64,000 bases of DNA. Source: Sphaerolaimus hirsutus (Eukaryota > Nematoda > Chromadorea > Monhysterida > Sphaerolaimidae). A program made the translations under genes and the position numbers. Under the pieces are notes generated by a model, which saw only the letters and a program-made list of their open reading frames with translations, was not told the DNA's origin and ran no database searches. Of this stretch, positions 35,901-49,100 are shown in pieces (position 1 is the stretch's first letter; each line of letters opens with the position of its first letter). The stretch covers positions 27,452,315 to 27,516,314 of the forward strand of contig OZ038454.1 of the NCBI GenBank assembly GCA_964036195.1. The letters run 5' to 3'.

Positions 35901-36887
35901 CGCTGCCGCCGTGGTGCTTTCCCTTGCCCTTGCCCTTCCACTTGCCGCGCCCTTTCATGTGGCCGTCTTTGGTGATGCCCGCCTCTTTCATGCACTCTTC
36001 CAATTTCTGCAGTTTGCACATGAATATTGAGTGTTCAAAGTTAACGACTAAAATTTAATGGAAAAGAATTGAGAATAGAAAGAGTACTCAAAAAATGAAA
36101 AATTCTAAAGTTTAGTTCTAAAATGTGAAAACTTCCTGCAAAAATTCAAAAATTCAAAATGTCATTTCAGATGAAAAAACGCTTAGGTAATAATTTCAAC
36201 ACTTTTTCCAGAAGATTTGCCATTTTTACTGAACAAGATCAACGAACATCCTTCGGATCGAATCCCAATTCCTCAGTCATGCACTCCTTAATCTCAGCGT
36301 GTGAAGCACTCTCATCACCCTCTTCACCCTCTTCACTGCTCCCTTCACTGCTCCCCTCTGAGCTGCTCGAGCCGTGGCCGTGGGGCGACTCGCAGCCGGA
36401 ACTGAGCCGTGGGTGCGGGTATTAAAAAGTGTCCGTTAAGTGGGCACATACTGTTTAGTTGACGGCGACACCAAATGTCAACTGGTTCCGATACCAATTC
36501 AAAGCTTGCTGACGAGAAACAGTGCGCATAATTGATACACCGCACAAATGCACACCCGCAAATTTTTTTCAACGTGATTCAACACCTTTTGCATTTGAAA
36601 CTCGTTCGTCGGCTAGTCAGCAAGCTTTGAATTGGGACGGGAACCAGTTGACATATGCTGTCCTTGTCAACTAGTGTGTGTCAACTCCATACACCAACTC
36701 ACTCTTCCAAACATCCTTTCACCAGCTTCATACCCTCCTCTTTGCCCACTGTGGCGCCGAGCGCAGTTCCCATTTCTTCGTCGAAGCATTTATGTTTTTC
36801 TTCCTTCTCAACGGCGCAGCTTTCTTCATCTTGGCATCGTGCCAACGCCACAAACAGCATAAATGTGAATGCTAGTGTTAAGTGCAT
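32963..36887 (-). CDS. Secreted cysteine-containing protein with Ser/Glu repeats, seven exons, complete
   Basis: Minus-strand exons: 36887-36703, 36401-36248, 36006-35876, 35381-35220, 34446-34232, 33202-33098, 33003-32963 (TGA). They sum to 993 nt, that is 330 residues, and every junction keeps phase. The ATG at 36887 opens a signal peptide (HLTLAFTFMLFVALARC). The mature part has recurrent short units with one cysteine followed by an acidic helix-like stretch (EIKECMTEELGFDPKD, LEECMKEAGITKDGH, CTCVQGLGVSKDDL, DKCIGSH), a Lys/Gly-rich block (KGRGKWKGKGKGKHHGG) with (GS)n, and (SSEGTSE)n repeats. The units faintly recall the C-x-E-x-G pattern of odorant-binding-like secreted proteins, but this is only an impression; no family is assigned. 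Likely extracellular. Exon 2 uses a weak donor (GTTCGT), chosen by phase. Confidence 0.72.
34753..35102. repeat. MITE family D variant (CTCGAATAA type)
   Basis: TACCGCAAATCCTCGAATAAGAC and GTCTTATTCGAGGATTTAGG bracket GAATAACTCCCCCC repeats. It lies in the intron of the secreted-protein gene between 34446 and 35220. Confidence 0.75.
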
Positions 36888-36999
36888 TTTGATGTGTATT
36901 TTTATAGTGTTTGGCTGGGGCACTATTGTGATGCAGGATTGGTTGATTGTGATGTGATTTTGGGTGGCGCTCGCTGTTTTATAGTGCGTATTAAATGAC

Positions 37000-39900
37000 C
37001 TTTTTAGTTTTTGAGCGTCAACAATTTTTTTGGGATGTCCATGAAATAACCATTGTTATTTCGACGTTGGTTTGACGCACATTGAGGTTTGACGCACATT
37101 TTCTAATGTGATTTTTTTCGATGATTTTCCATGTTCAGTATATTTATTCCTCCATTGAAAATTATGCAGTGATGGGGAAATTATTGGAACTGCAATACAA
37201 CTGCAATAATTGCAATGCAAATGTGACAAAAAAAGTCTCAACTGATCAGCCACGATTTATACACTAGAGTTGTTGAAATATTGGTAAATTAGACACATAT
37301 GTTTGCAAATGTCAATACCTCACCTTTGGAAATTTAAAATTTTGGTTATTTTTACCAAAATGCGGGATAATTTTAAACTACAGGGATACTTAAAAAGCAT
37401 GAGAATTGAGAAAAACTTTACAACAGTTTGGTACTGGTATTTACTATTGCCCAGTGCAGTGTGCCTACTGCACATCTCCAATGGGGGGGGGGTGCTACCT
37501 TCGAAAATCAGCCAGCTATATAGCTAATCGAGGCTACATTTAGGCAATCATCAGCTATCTATCTAGGTATGTATCTATGTGGAGCAAATTTTGATAGATT
37601 TTTCACATTAGTGATAGATTCTACATTCTCCGTAGTACGTTATGTTCCCCGGAAAACGTAGCAAAGCTTAAAACGATTTTCAAAAAGTAACACATAAGCA
37701 CTAGTAGAAATACTCTGAGTACTGTAAATACCTGGGTATTCCAGGTAAATACAAAATATTTACATCTTTGCAACCTCAACTCTTAATAAATACATTTTTT
37801 CAACCTTGCAAATACACTTTTGCTACACTATCCACCATCCAACATGAATCATTGGGGTACAGTTTCTACTGCAGCTGGTTCAGATTTTTGTCATTTTTGG
37901 GTACTTCTTCACCGATGCGTTTTTCTTGATTCTATTCTAATTACCTCATAAACAGGTAGTAACAGGAAAATATCGACTTTTTGCATTGGCTGCTGCGTAA
38001 AATTTGCCAGGGGCGCTGTAATTTTCTGTAAAATGTCAAATACCACGCAAAATGTCATGTCAAATTTCATGTGATGTGTCAAAAGTATTTACTGTGAAAT
38101 GACAGATTTGATTTTTTTACTGATCTTTTGACATTTTTCTTTACACGTCAATGTGTAAATGTGTCACGTGTCAAAAGTCATGTAAAATTTCCTGTAAAAT
38201 GGTAAACTTTGTTTGACAATCTGCATGACATTTTACAAGGTCTGGGTGTGGCCCCAGTCGGCACTATCCGGATTGTGCTTGGGTAGTACGAAAAATAATG
38301 CACGCGCATCCAATGTCGCAGCGGTTATTGTCTTTTGCATTTCGATATATTTGTCTTTTTCTCCCACACACACTAGTTGACAACGACACCAAATGTCAAC
38401 TGGTTCCACCCCAATGCAAAGCTTGCTGAGTAGTACCGCATTGTGCCTACACACACTAGTTCTCACCGTGACTTCGTGTGAAAACTGAAAATTTTTTAAA
38501 TGAAAATTTTTGAACACGGTTGAATGATTTTATTCAATTTTAATTTGAATTTAAATTTATGAAAGTTAAAATTTTAAAATTTTAAAACTAAAACACATAG
38601 AGCATACAAAAAGAGTAGGCTGGATGTCGCCATGTGGCCATTTCAGTTTTCACATCGGTCACGGTGAAAACTAGTGTGTGTAGGACCATTATTGTACTAC
38701 ACATTTACTTCATGCCTTGTATAATAGGTACATTGCACATACCACAACATTTATTTCATTTGCAACATGATTCAACACTTTGTGGGCTTGTCAGGAAGCT
38801 TGAAATTGGGATGGGGAACAGTTGACATTTGGTGTCGTTGTCAACTAGTTTGTGTACGGCCTTTCATGCCTTTATGTTTACTGTTCATTGTATTTACAAA
38901 GTTTGCAATCTGTCAAATAATTTATCCTTTATTTTTGGAAACTGGCTTTTTCGATGAGAGTCTCGCAGTTAGTCTTGATTCAAGCAACATATTGATCAAA
39001 TGTTTCAACGTTGGTTTGTTTTTAAAAAAAACACTGAATATTTTGTGTGAAATGTTCACTATTTACAGAACACACCAGAAAGTAGCAAACAGTCAGTTAA
39101 GTTTCAACATCCTCTCGAAGATCCTTTTGTTGATCATCTATTTACCAAAAATAAACACAAGTACAAAACCCGGATCTCTACTTTTCAGCAATCATTGTTA
39201 CCTAACTCGAATTGCGATGTAAATATTTTCGTATTTTCAGGATAATTTCCTGTTCATTGACGTCAATGCCTAGAATCGCGGGAAATTGTAGATTGTTCAT
39301 TCAGAGAAGAGACAAGTCATTGAGGAAGTTCGCTGGGTGTGACTCCGTCAGTTCAGCGGGGACTGGAGGGTAAAAAAGAAAAGAAGGATAGAAAAGAAAA
39401 ATAATTTTTTTTGACATTTCTTGGCATTGAGCCAACTCTTTCTTTTTTGATATTTTTTGAAGGGGTTGTATTTAGTCCCGCGTGAGTGTAAGTGTAAGTT
39501 CCAACTGCTCAGTATACCAAATGGGTTATATTAGCCATGTAAATATTTACATAATGGCGCCACACAAGCTAGTTTTCAACCAAAATTTTGAAAACTTGTA
39601 GATCTGCATTGAATGCATTTGAGTTTTCTAGAATGAGGTGCCCGTCATCTACAGTTGACGGAGAGTAAAAATGACTCATTCTAGAAAACTCAATGCGTTC
39701 AATGCTGATTTACGAGTTTTCAAAAAGGAACATTGAAAACTAGCTTGTGTGGCCACATTATGGGATGATATTCGATATTTTATCTCATGAACGACTCAAT
39801 TTCATGAGGATGGCATTCCATGATAAACAAACCATTGGTGATTTCTCAGGCTCCACATCTCTGTTCAGAGCTGTCTGAGTCAAAATGAAATAGTTGTTCC

Positions 39901-41433
39901 GCTGTCCGCACTTGGTGTGCAAATCGATTTGCATGTGAAAATGTAAAATGCAAAAAGTACATTGGACCTCACAAAAAAATTCAACCTGTTCTGAGGAACC
40001 TAGGTAAGTTTCTCGGTCCATTTAACTTTTTGAATGACTTGTTCTACAGAATAGCATAATACTGTGCAAGATCTTTTCTGGTCTTTTTCAGGTCTTCAAA
40101 AGTTTCAGAATTAATGTATCATAATTAATTTTTAACCGTTTCGTATCTAGAATGAGTGACACAAATACGACCAACTATTTTTATATTTTAATCATAAAAC
40201 CATTATGGCTTAATAAACGTATCAATCTTTTCAGTAGGTATGCCTCTTTTCTGTGCTTTTATTTTTCATGCAACAGCACTTGAAAGATAGCTGATAAGAG
40301 GCACGCAGCTAAATTTCATCATGCAAATCTGGGGGCACTTCTAGACCCGTTATAAAATGTCTTGTAAAATGTCAAACTCATTTTTTTCTCCGTTTTAATG
40401 ACTTTTGACACTTTCATGATATTTCACATTTTACAGGGCATATTAACTACATTAATTTTGACACTTTGCATGTCATTTTACATTATACAGTAAAAGTGAT
40501 ATGAGCTTTGTTACTTTGCATGACATTTTACATCTTACATTACTTTTGATAATTTGCATGATATTTGACATTTTACTGACATTTTAGATTTCTCTTGACA
40601 CTTTCCATGACATTTCACATTACTTTTGACACTGCATAACATTTGGCATTACAGGATATTTTACATAACTTTGACACTTTGCATGACATTCAATATTTTT
40701 CATTACTTTTGACACGCCTTGCATGCAATTTGATGTTTTACATGAATTTTGACAATTTGCATCACACTTGACAGTTTACAAGGAATTTCACATGGTCTGG
40801 GATTGGCACCTGTTCCAAGCCGCATCACATGTTCCCACTAAGTGGGCAGCCTTTCTGATTTGCACAGCAGTCTGGCCTGCACGTTTGTATTTGTGTATAC
40901 TCGGCGTACATGATACTCTGCCGTCGCACTGATTTATGTCTCGTGTTGGAAGCGTGCCAATGATTGTTAAGTCATGCGATTTCCGTAAAAAGATGAAAAA
41001 ATTCATCGATGTGAATATGTTAATGAATAACATTATAACAACAATCAATTTTGTCATCTTTTTATGAAACTCGCACGCGTTAACCATCGTTGGCACACTT
41101 CCAACGGGAACCACGCGTGCAGGGTGTAAAGTAACCGGAGTATACTTTTGATGCAGGCACATAAATATGAGTTTATTAAATATGTGCATGCATGTTGGGT
41201 GAATGATACAAGGCTGTGCTTGTATTTACTGTTAAATGAGTGGAGTCTTTGAACAACTGTGGCTCAGTGTGTAAGTCAAAATTTGGCAATAAAGTAGGAA
41301 AAAATAATTGTTGATGTGTGCACTGACAAGAGCTTTCAAGTGAACCCTTTTTGCTAACTTTAGTTGACATTTAGAGAAGTTATTTAAGTTTGCGTGTTTT
41401 GCGTCAAATGTTTTAAAATATGCATGCTGAAAC
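37000..41433. other. No gene recognised; repeats
   Basis: Holds a CTAGTTGACA-family foldback (38364-38858) with a second inverted-repeat element nested at 38445-38684, another foldback at 39538-39768, family B MITEs at about 38010-38262 and 40333-40811, and a TATACTCGGCG-type element at 40893-41145. Longer ORFs here have no domain-like content. The 40333-40811 copy has intron-like ends on the minus strand (ACAG|GTGCCA ... CCCCAG|ATT), but no coding context was recognised around it. Confidence 0.5.
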
Positions 41434-41929
41434 CACAGTTGTTAAAATGTACGTACATTTACTCAAAAAATACGCGTACGCGAGTACGCGGTAAATACAT
41501 TTACATATACTTTTAACAAAAGTAATGTAGGTACTCACTTTTATGTGTACATTCCAAAAGTACACGCGTACAGAGAAAATGTATTTTTTTGTTCTAAAAT
41601 CACAAGTTTCTGTTGCTAAAATAAGAACATTTTGAAGAAATCACATCGTTTTGCTAAAAAAAATACTAAATGATCACTAAAAAACGACATCTATTACGTC
41701 TTCCAGTGTAAAATTCACTCTCACATGTAAAAAATAGTAGCTTTTTTAGTTTTCCAGGGGAAAAGTACTCGGTTTTACATTTTCCTGGGAAAAAGTATTT
41801 TACTCACATTTACACATGAGTATGAGTAAAAAAAGTATTTTACATTTTCTATACTTTGTGGTGAGTAAAAATAAAATACTTACATTTACATATACTCTTG
41901 AAAAAAGTCCAGTAATTCTAACAACTCTA
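41434..41929. mobile_element. hAT-like element with GTACGCGTACGC/TTTACAT repeats
   Basis: Ends CACAGTTGTTAAAATGTACG and CTAACAACTCTA lie between perfect 8-bp duplications GCTGAAAC (41426-41433, 41930-41937). The ends recall the CAGAGTTG family with changes. Confidence 0.82.
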
Positions 41930-42040
41930 GCTGAAACTACTGCTTGATGTGATACTGTGCTGTAGTAACCTTGGGGTTTTTGATCATTCTTTTTTTAAGC
42001 ATTATTTTATGGGGTGGTTTTATATCATTTAGATTTTAAA

Positions 42041-42371
42041 AACCGTATTTCCTCGAAACCCCCCCCCTCGAAATACCCCCCCCTCGTTTGACCCCCCCTC
42101 TCGAGACCACTATGAAACAATCACCCCCCCCCTCGTAATACCCTCCCCTAGATTGAGTGTAAAGAGAACGTACATGACAAATACTGCAGTTATTAATGCA
42201 TTTTTCTACCCCAGTGTACATCACAAACAACGATTTGTACTAGGATTTGAAAAAAATTTCCTGTGAAATAATACCCCCCCCCTCGAAATACCCCCCCTCG
42301 TTTAACCCCCCCCCCTCTCGGGACCACTATGAAACAATCACCCCCGGGGTGTATTTCGAGGAAATACGGTA
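42041..42371. repeat. MITE family D copy
   Basis: ACCGTATTTCCTCGAAACCCC and GTATTTCGAGGAAATACGGT form the ends; CCTCGAAATACCCCCC and CCTCGTTTRACCCCCC units lie inside. Confidence 0.8.
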
Positions 42372-42399
42372 GCACTATTTTTATGGTGTGGTTTTATTG

Positions 42400-43660
42400 A
42401 TTCCTAATGTTGTAATTTTTATGGAGTTGTGCAATTGATTCAAAAATGGTGTCATTTTTATGGAGTGGCACCGATCAACCCCCACACGGATCATTTTTGT
42501 GCATGGCACCGTTGACACCCAAATGGGGCCATTTCTTTTGCCGTGGTGCCATGCCATCAACACCCAAGGGTCATCGGGTGGAGTGAAATTCTTGAAAATA
42601 CACCCGATAAAGCGGGGAACCCGATAACCAGGGCATCTAATGCTTAGAAATTCAATATTCAAGAGGTAAAAATGATCGATATCCGATACGAAAAATAGTC
42701 GATTATTTGATTTGTTTCGAAAATTTGATATTGTATATGATATCTTTTCATTCACTGCTTAAAAATACCTTTAATCGAGCCATTTTATATATGAAAATGC
42801 AGGCGTTTTTCTCAAACTCTACCCGATAACCCGGGAATGCGGGGAAACCTATAATCCCGGGAATTTTGTTCTCACGTGTCCCCGTTTTGCAGAATTTCAC
42901 CCCTTAACACGGGGAACCCGACCCGATAAGCTTGGGTGGGAACCGTTAGCCCATTTCCGACTGTAGTGCCATTTTTATGCAGTTTCACCATTCACTGCAA
43001 AGTGGCGTCGTGCAGTGGATTAGCTGAAAACTCTGCCCATTTTTATGCAGTGGCAAGTTTGACTGCGAAATGTTTTTTACAGGTCGTCCTCGTTTATTGT
43101 GCGTTTTTTACAATAGAGTGGCAGATTATTTTTAACGTGCATTGCGACAATTGCGCAATGGATAGCTGTCACTGTCAGGCTGGCATTGATCCAAAAAAGT
43201 AAAATTCCGTCTTAACATAAACTGCAATGAATAAACGCAATCCATCTAATGTGATTATACTTTGAGCCATGTGTAATCATACTTATTCCAAAATTTTATA
43301 GCATCAATTGACATGAGTTCAGAAAGTTCTTTATAGTCGTATTCGTGAAGTGTTCCTGACGTATAGGTACTGGGTGAGGAGGTTGTGAAAACTTTTTAAA
43401 TCAATTATTCCATGGTAAAAAATGAAACATTATGATGAAAAACTGTATCATTTTTGGTTCATTATTGTATTTTTCCGTACTAAGTGTGATGTCCGCTGAA
43501 TGTAACATGTTAGTGCTCAGTAAACACACAAGTTTGCCCAAAACAACCTACACAGTTGCATTTATCAAACCAACAACAATTTCATTGACACACTTATCCC
43601 GATTTTGATTGCCGCCTATAAAATGAGCTGCACACTGGCGCCAGAAGGGTGCATTAGATG
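42400..43660. other. No convincing gene
   Basis: Unique-looking AT-rich sequence with TTTTTATG(C/G)AGTGGC repeats between 42400 and 43080. A short frame ending at 43200 (MDSCHCQAGIDPKK) is followed by GTAAAA and could be an upstream exon on the plus strand, but there is no domain evidence. Confidence 0.35.
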
Positions 43661-43671
43661 CAATTTGAGCA

Positions 43672-44086
43672 TACCGTATTTCCTCGAAATACCCCCCTCG
43701 AAATACCCCCGTCTCGTAATACCCCCCGCAAAATGGCCTCTATGAATTTATTAGCTCCCCTCTCGAAGTACCCCCCCCCCCCAGAGAACGTACATACAAA
43801 ACTGCGGTTAGTGATTCGGGCAATGAAAAACACACGTTAAAAACAATGAATTGTTACGTTAGAACAGAGTTACATACTCATATCAGTCAATAGACTCTTA
43901 TATATAGCGGTTATTGTTGCATTTTTCTATCTCTGCGTACGTTACAGATGACAATTTTATAATGGAAATTCAAAAAAATTCTGGCTAAACAATAAGCCCC
44001 CTCGAAATACCCCCCTCGTTTAACCCCCCTCAAACTTCTCACTCTGAAACAATTACCCCCGGGGGGTATTTCGAGGAAATACGGTA
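43672..44086. repeat. MITE family D copy
   Basis: TACCGTATTTCCTCGAAATAC and GTATTTCGAGGAAATACGGTA are perfect inverted ends. It ends 240 bp before the retroelement. Confidence 0.83.
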
Positions 44087-44326
44087 GGTACACTGTGGCG
44101 GCTTTTTCAACGCGCTTGCATAAATCCCGTGAACACTAACAGATCAAAGGGAAATAGGTAGGCATGTAGAGGGAATCATGCCCAAGATTTACACGTGATA
44201 TTGTCTTTAGATTTTTGTCGGACGGCATCTTTGTGCGGGAGAATCTACCGTATCCCACCGGAATAGTGAGCCAAAAAGTTCAATATTTATTTACCATAAC
44301 ACATCGTTTTTGAAGGCATATTTTGG

Positions 44327-46007
44327 TGTAGGTAGAAATATGGCTAACTAATCATGCGTAAAAACGTAACGACAATTTTGCGCAGACACTCCGACGACTC
44401 GAGAACGACCATGTGCGACCGAATGACGACCCGCGGTGCACAGGGAAGTCACAGTGAACGTGCGGTTCGCTGTGCACTGCAAATCCGCCAACGAAGCCGC
44501 AGCCCCAGGACGGTACGCCCGAATGGACACTACTGCGGCCATGAATTTATTAATTGGTTCTTTTCCGTTAATTATTTAATTATTTCCCGTGTGACGCTAA
44601 TTTTTAATTTTTATTTTAGTGATTCATTAATTAAGCTAACTAGGTTACCCGCATTTTGAGTTAATTAAGTGAATACTTCCGTTTTTCTTTTGCATTTCCC
44701 AATATGTACTTTCGAGCGTTATAATTATTAGACTTTCATCAAGTTTACATTTTTGATTAAAAGGGTGCAGTGTCTGGGAATGGGTTAGAAAGACTTTAAT
44801 GTTTCTGGTTAAGCTAACAGGTGTTGACTCTGTTAAATGCTTAGACGCCCCGATAGATAACATTCAGAAAATTCCCCGACCAAGTGCTTTTTACTTAGGA
44901 CTAGGTAATGGGTGGAAAAGTGGCAAACGGCAATTATTGTCGGCATGCGACTGCAAGACACATGCAGAGCACAGTTTATAGTGAAGAGCACAGTAGTGCC
45001 AATTAATTATTCCCATCACCTAGGGTGATTGGTGAACTCACAAGTGCTAGTGTTTTGTGGCGTGTGTTTAGTCCCAAAGTTCCAACCCTTACCCGGCAAT
45101 GCAATAACCTTGAACAAACCCCGCAAATGAGCGTTCTTTCTATGGCCTTGGTCGGGCGCGCTATAAAAATATTTTTCACCTAAAGGGGCGCAGGTTGATA
45201 ACACGTGTCACACCACCTGCTCTAATTTGTACCGTAACCTCTGAATAGAACCCAGTTTACGACACTCACCTTTGAGATGAATTGCATTTTAATTACGTCA
45301 GTGATAACCACAGTTACTTTACGCTTGATTTAAATTACGTTTGCACCCGTTCGATTAATTAGTTATTTTTCCCGCATTGAATTAATTTACTTGTGCCTCG
45401 TACGCTATGTTTACGGTTTTCCAGTGATCATTGAATTTGCCTTATTAATTCGCTTATTACGGTTAATTGTTGTGTCTTTGATTTAGTATTCGTTTCGCTT
45501 ATGGTAGGTTTTTGGTGATTATAAAACGCGCTGATTTTACATTTTTTCACCCACTAGAGGCTATACGACTCACTTGAGCTATTGTGAAATTGACTCTGAC
45601 TACATCGCTAAAATAAAGTTTCCCGTGAACCCAACTTGGTCCCCCTGAAGCATACTAACTGCTTGAATTTTAATTTGAATTTTATTAATTTCGGCTTTGC
45701 ATTAATTACGGCTTTTAACAATTAATCGAAGTAAAACCGCTGGCAGCAGTTACGAAAGGGAGTGGTAAGTTGCCGTGTCCGTCCTCAGGAACTGTCAGGA
45801 CCCCAAGGGGTACTGGCGCCGTTCCTGATTTGCGTGTGAACATCCCCGTACCATAAAAACCAATTATTTATTTAATTAAGCACGCAAGTGGAAGCGCAAA
45901 GGGACCGGAATTTGCAATTCTCCGCCGCGGCAAAACTCGATGAGTGGCGTATTTTTGTGGTAAAAACGGAAAGTAGTAAAATTAGTAAAAACGTAAAATA
46001 TCTGACA
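44327..46007 (+). repeat. 5' LTR (1681 bp)
   Basis: Begins TGTAGGTAGAAATATGG and ends ATATCTGACA (TG...CA). By eye it differs from the 3' LTR by three transitions, a 3-bp GCG indel and one T in a homopolymer. A TATAAAA box at 45520-45526 and AATAAA at 45612-45617 suggest U3 of about 1.2 kb, a short R of under 100 bp and U5 of about 370 bp. A second TATAAAA lies at 45162. Confidence 0.96.
45520..45526 (+). promoter_or_regulatory. Candidate TATA box of the LTR promoter
   Basis: TATAAAA lies 86 bp before the only nearby AATAAA, a spacing that gives a compact R region. The same pair is kept in the 3' LTR (61386 and 61478). Confidence 0.55.
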
Positions 46008-46009
46008 AC

Positions 46010-46027
46010 TGGTAGCGTAGCGAGTGG
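46010..46027 (+). other. Candidate primer-binding site
   Basis: TGGTAGCGTAGCGAGTGG starts two bases after the LTR. TGG is the complement of the tRNA CCA end. The first seven bases match the usual initiator-Met site (TGGTAGC) and then diverge, so the tRNA is not assigned. Confidence 0.5.
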
Positions 46028-46122
46028 TTTCCTAAGCAAGCCATAAAGTTTTCTGTCTGGGGCGCCTGATCAACGCCTCTACAAAAAACGGCTTCACGGA
46101 TAACGAGTCACCCCAAAGGGAA

Positions 46123-49100
46123 TTGAGATCGAGGGGGCCAGCAAGCTTACAAGGGGACACCATAGAACAAGTTTGGCACGCTGCGTTGGAGAAGCAGAAA
46201 CAAGCACGAAGGCGCGCGCGACAACAGAAGGCTGGGCAAGAAGTGGACGCACAACTTGCTGCAGCTGAGAGTCAAGCAGGAGACAGTGAGTCGAACGATT
46301 CGGTTAACCCTGAAACAGAGGCGCCGGAAGCGCTAGAGGAGAGTGAAAGTCAACGCTGGTCTGGACAGACAGCTGAGGACACCCCGGTAATCAGGTTATC
46401 AACGGTTGAAGGTGCAGGGCCTGCGCCAGACAGTTTCAGTCAGTGGAAGACGCCAGCTGTACCGGCAGCGGCGCGGCAGTTAACGTCCAGCGCAGAAGCG
46501 GAAGAAGCGCCTGGGACAAGCAGACAAGCTGCAGGAAAGGAAGCAGGAAAGACAGGTAAGTGGTCTAAGCTTCGGAGGACACTGGGTTGGAGCGCGGGCA
46601 GCTCATCCATATCGCCTGGAGTGCGATCGGGTTCTGAAGTCGGTTCAGACGGATACGTTGGTGACAGCGAGCCTCTAGGGCAGCCGTCGATTCAACGTGA
46701 TTACCCTGTGATTGCAGCTGAGCTTGGAGCTACTGCAGATCAATTTCCCGTGATTGAAAATACCGTAGCGGAACTGTTGGAGACAGCGACGCAGAGTGGA
46801 GACACTTCCCCGGCGCTGCAGTTAAGCCCACCGAAGAGCACTTCGACGCCGAGAGACGTATCAGGTAACAGTAGCCGGAATTTATCGAGCGACCAGTCGA
46901 GATCGCAGAGCGCAACTGCAAAGGCTAGACGCCAGTTAATTAAGACTGAAATTTCAAATAATCCCCCCGTGATAATTATTAGCAGCCCCGCAAGCAGAAT
47001 GACAAACAACGGCGCGAACCAGACGGCGGCCCCGGCACTGGAAGACAGGTACGCAAAGGTCACTAATACGGACTTAATTTACCAAGCTACTATAATGGAC
47101 CTGGACCCGGTGCAAACAACGCCATCTTGTGCACAATGGACACCTAAAAAGGCATGTGCAGCGGCGAAGAAATGGGCAAACATGATGAGTCAAGCGAGAC
47201 CGGTTGGTGCTTTCTCACAGAATGGTGAACCAGGGGACTTGCGTATGGTGGCATTAATTAAAATTGCTATGAATTTATGGGGAAGTGACCCAGTCGCCGA
47301 GGTACCTAGGGTGGAACATTTTTTGCAGGAATTCGAAGCGCACCACAGTGTACATAGCGACGATATAGCTGACCTGACGACTGCGTACCAACAGCACAAT
47401 CAAGCCGTACAAAATCAGAATGCGACGCTGGGAGGAAATTCACCGGCTAGTGGCCAGCAGCCGATAGTGTTGACCAATGGTCAAGCAGCGCCCTTACAGT
47501 CATCAACGGCACCAGCGGCGCCCCCGTCGGCAGCTGGAACGAACCAGGTGAGAACTGTTACGCAGCGACGCGCTCGATCCCGTTCGCCAGCATCCTCCAG
47601 GAACTCGTCAGCTACATCGGAAGTGGCGTGGCCCACGGACCCGGGACAAAATTGGCAATTAGAGCAAAGTAATGCGGCAGTCATCACAGCCCTAGCACAG
47701 CAATGTGGATATTTTCGCGGCAAGCCAAATGAGGGTTTCAGGGACTGGAGAAGGAGCTGGGACACGGTATGTGATGCGCTGCGCATAAAGTTACAGGAGC
47801 GGAAGCCGCTGGTGAAATTGTTTCTGAAGGGCAGTGCCAGAGCCATTTTCAACACGCGGTACAGAGAATTGCGCGACCTGAACTACAAGGACATGATGCA
47901 GGCACTGGAAAAGTTCTATGAAAATCCGAATGACAAACATCATGCACAGAGAGAGATTTTTGAGACGCGACAGGGCGCAGATGAGTCGGTACTGGAATGG
48001 GCGGTACGTTTGGAAAAGTTGATAAAACGCGCCTATCCAGGCATGGGTCATGAAAAACGAGGTGACACGTGCATGATAAAATTTCATGGAGGACTGAGAA
48101 ATGAAATTCGGCGCAATGTACCTGTCACGGCGTCTATCACTTGGAAAGAGATGGTTGACAACGCACGCGCACAAGAGAGCTTTCTGGAAGCAGAACAGAG
48201 CCAGAATAAGGGAGAAAAATCCAAACAGGATGTGGTTGCCAGCGCCACAGACAAGGTAATGGACAGGTTGATGGCGCTAAACATGCCCGCCATGGCTGGA
48301 CTGCCGTCCCAGGCCGACAAGACGTTAGAAACAATGGAACAGAAAATGACTGAGAGTGTTGCCAAATTCGACTCTGTGCACCAAGAGATAGCGAAGAAAT
48401 TAGCGCAGCTGGGCGCGTTGGAAGGTAAACTTTTGGGATTGAATAGGGACCCCCCTAAATTGCCCCCACGAAAATTTGACAAAGGATGCTGGGAATGTGG
48501 CTCTGAAGAGCATATCAGATATGAGTGCCCCAAACTAACCCCAGAACAGAGGGAACAGTATTTCAAAAGGAGCCGCGGCGGCGGAGCATCCAGAGGAAAT
48601 GGACGTGGGCGCGGCGGAGGACAACGTGGTGGCTATCAGGGGAATAATCAAGCCCAAGCGATGCAGCCAGGTATGGTGCCCATGCAATACGCATATCCGC
48701 AGTGGCAACCAGCGCAGCCGATGCCTGTACAACCAGCGCAGACGGTACAGAGGGCTGGCGATATGAACATGCAACCGCAAATGATGGCTTATCAAACGCC
48801 GCCAGCTAACTGGATGGCTATGGGACCAGATGGGCGCATGCAACAATATAACATGCAACCGGTACCGGTAAGTAACCCACACGTAGAGTCGCTGAACCCC
48901 ACGCGAGTGTCCAGTACGACTGGTATGACCATGCATGTGCGCGAAGATGATCGCTGCATGATGATACGTCCCGTTAATAAATTAATCCCTGTGATGCAAG
49001 GCCTGGAATTAGAGGATGAGGAACCTGACGAACTGGTCCCAGAGTCACCCGAAGAGCAGCAGCGCACTACTGGAATGCATGTGCTCGCGCAGGAGCGGGA

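Noticed and set aside
38767..39222. 151-codon plus-strand ORF
   Set aside because: It starts within a foldback MITE end and has AT-rich, random-looking composition.
44354..44659. 101- and 102-codon ORFs inside both LTRs
   Set aside because: A 3-bp indel keeps them open but they fall in U3, overlap an antisense ORF and show no domain.
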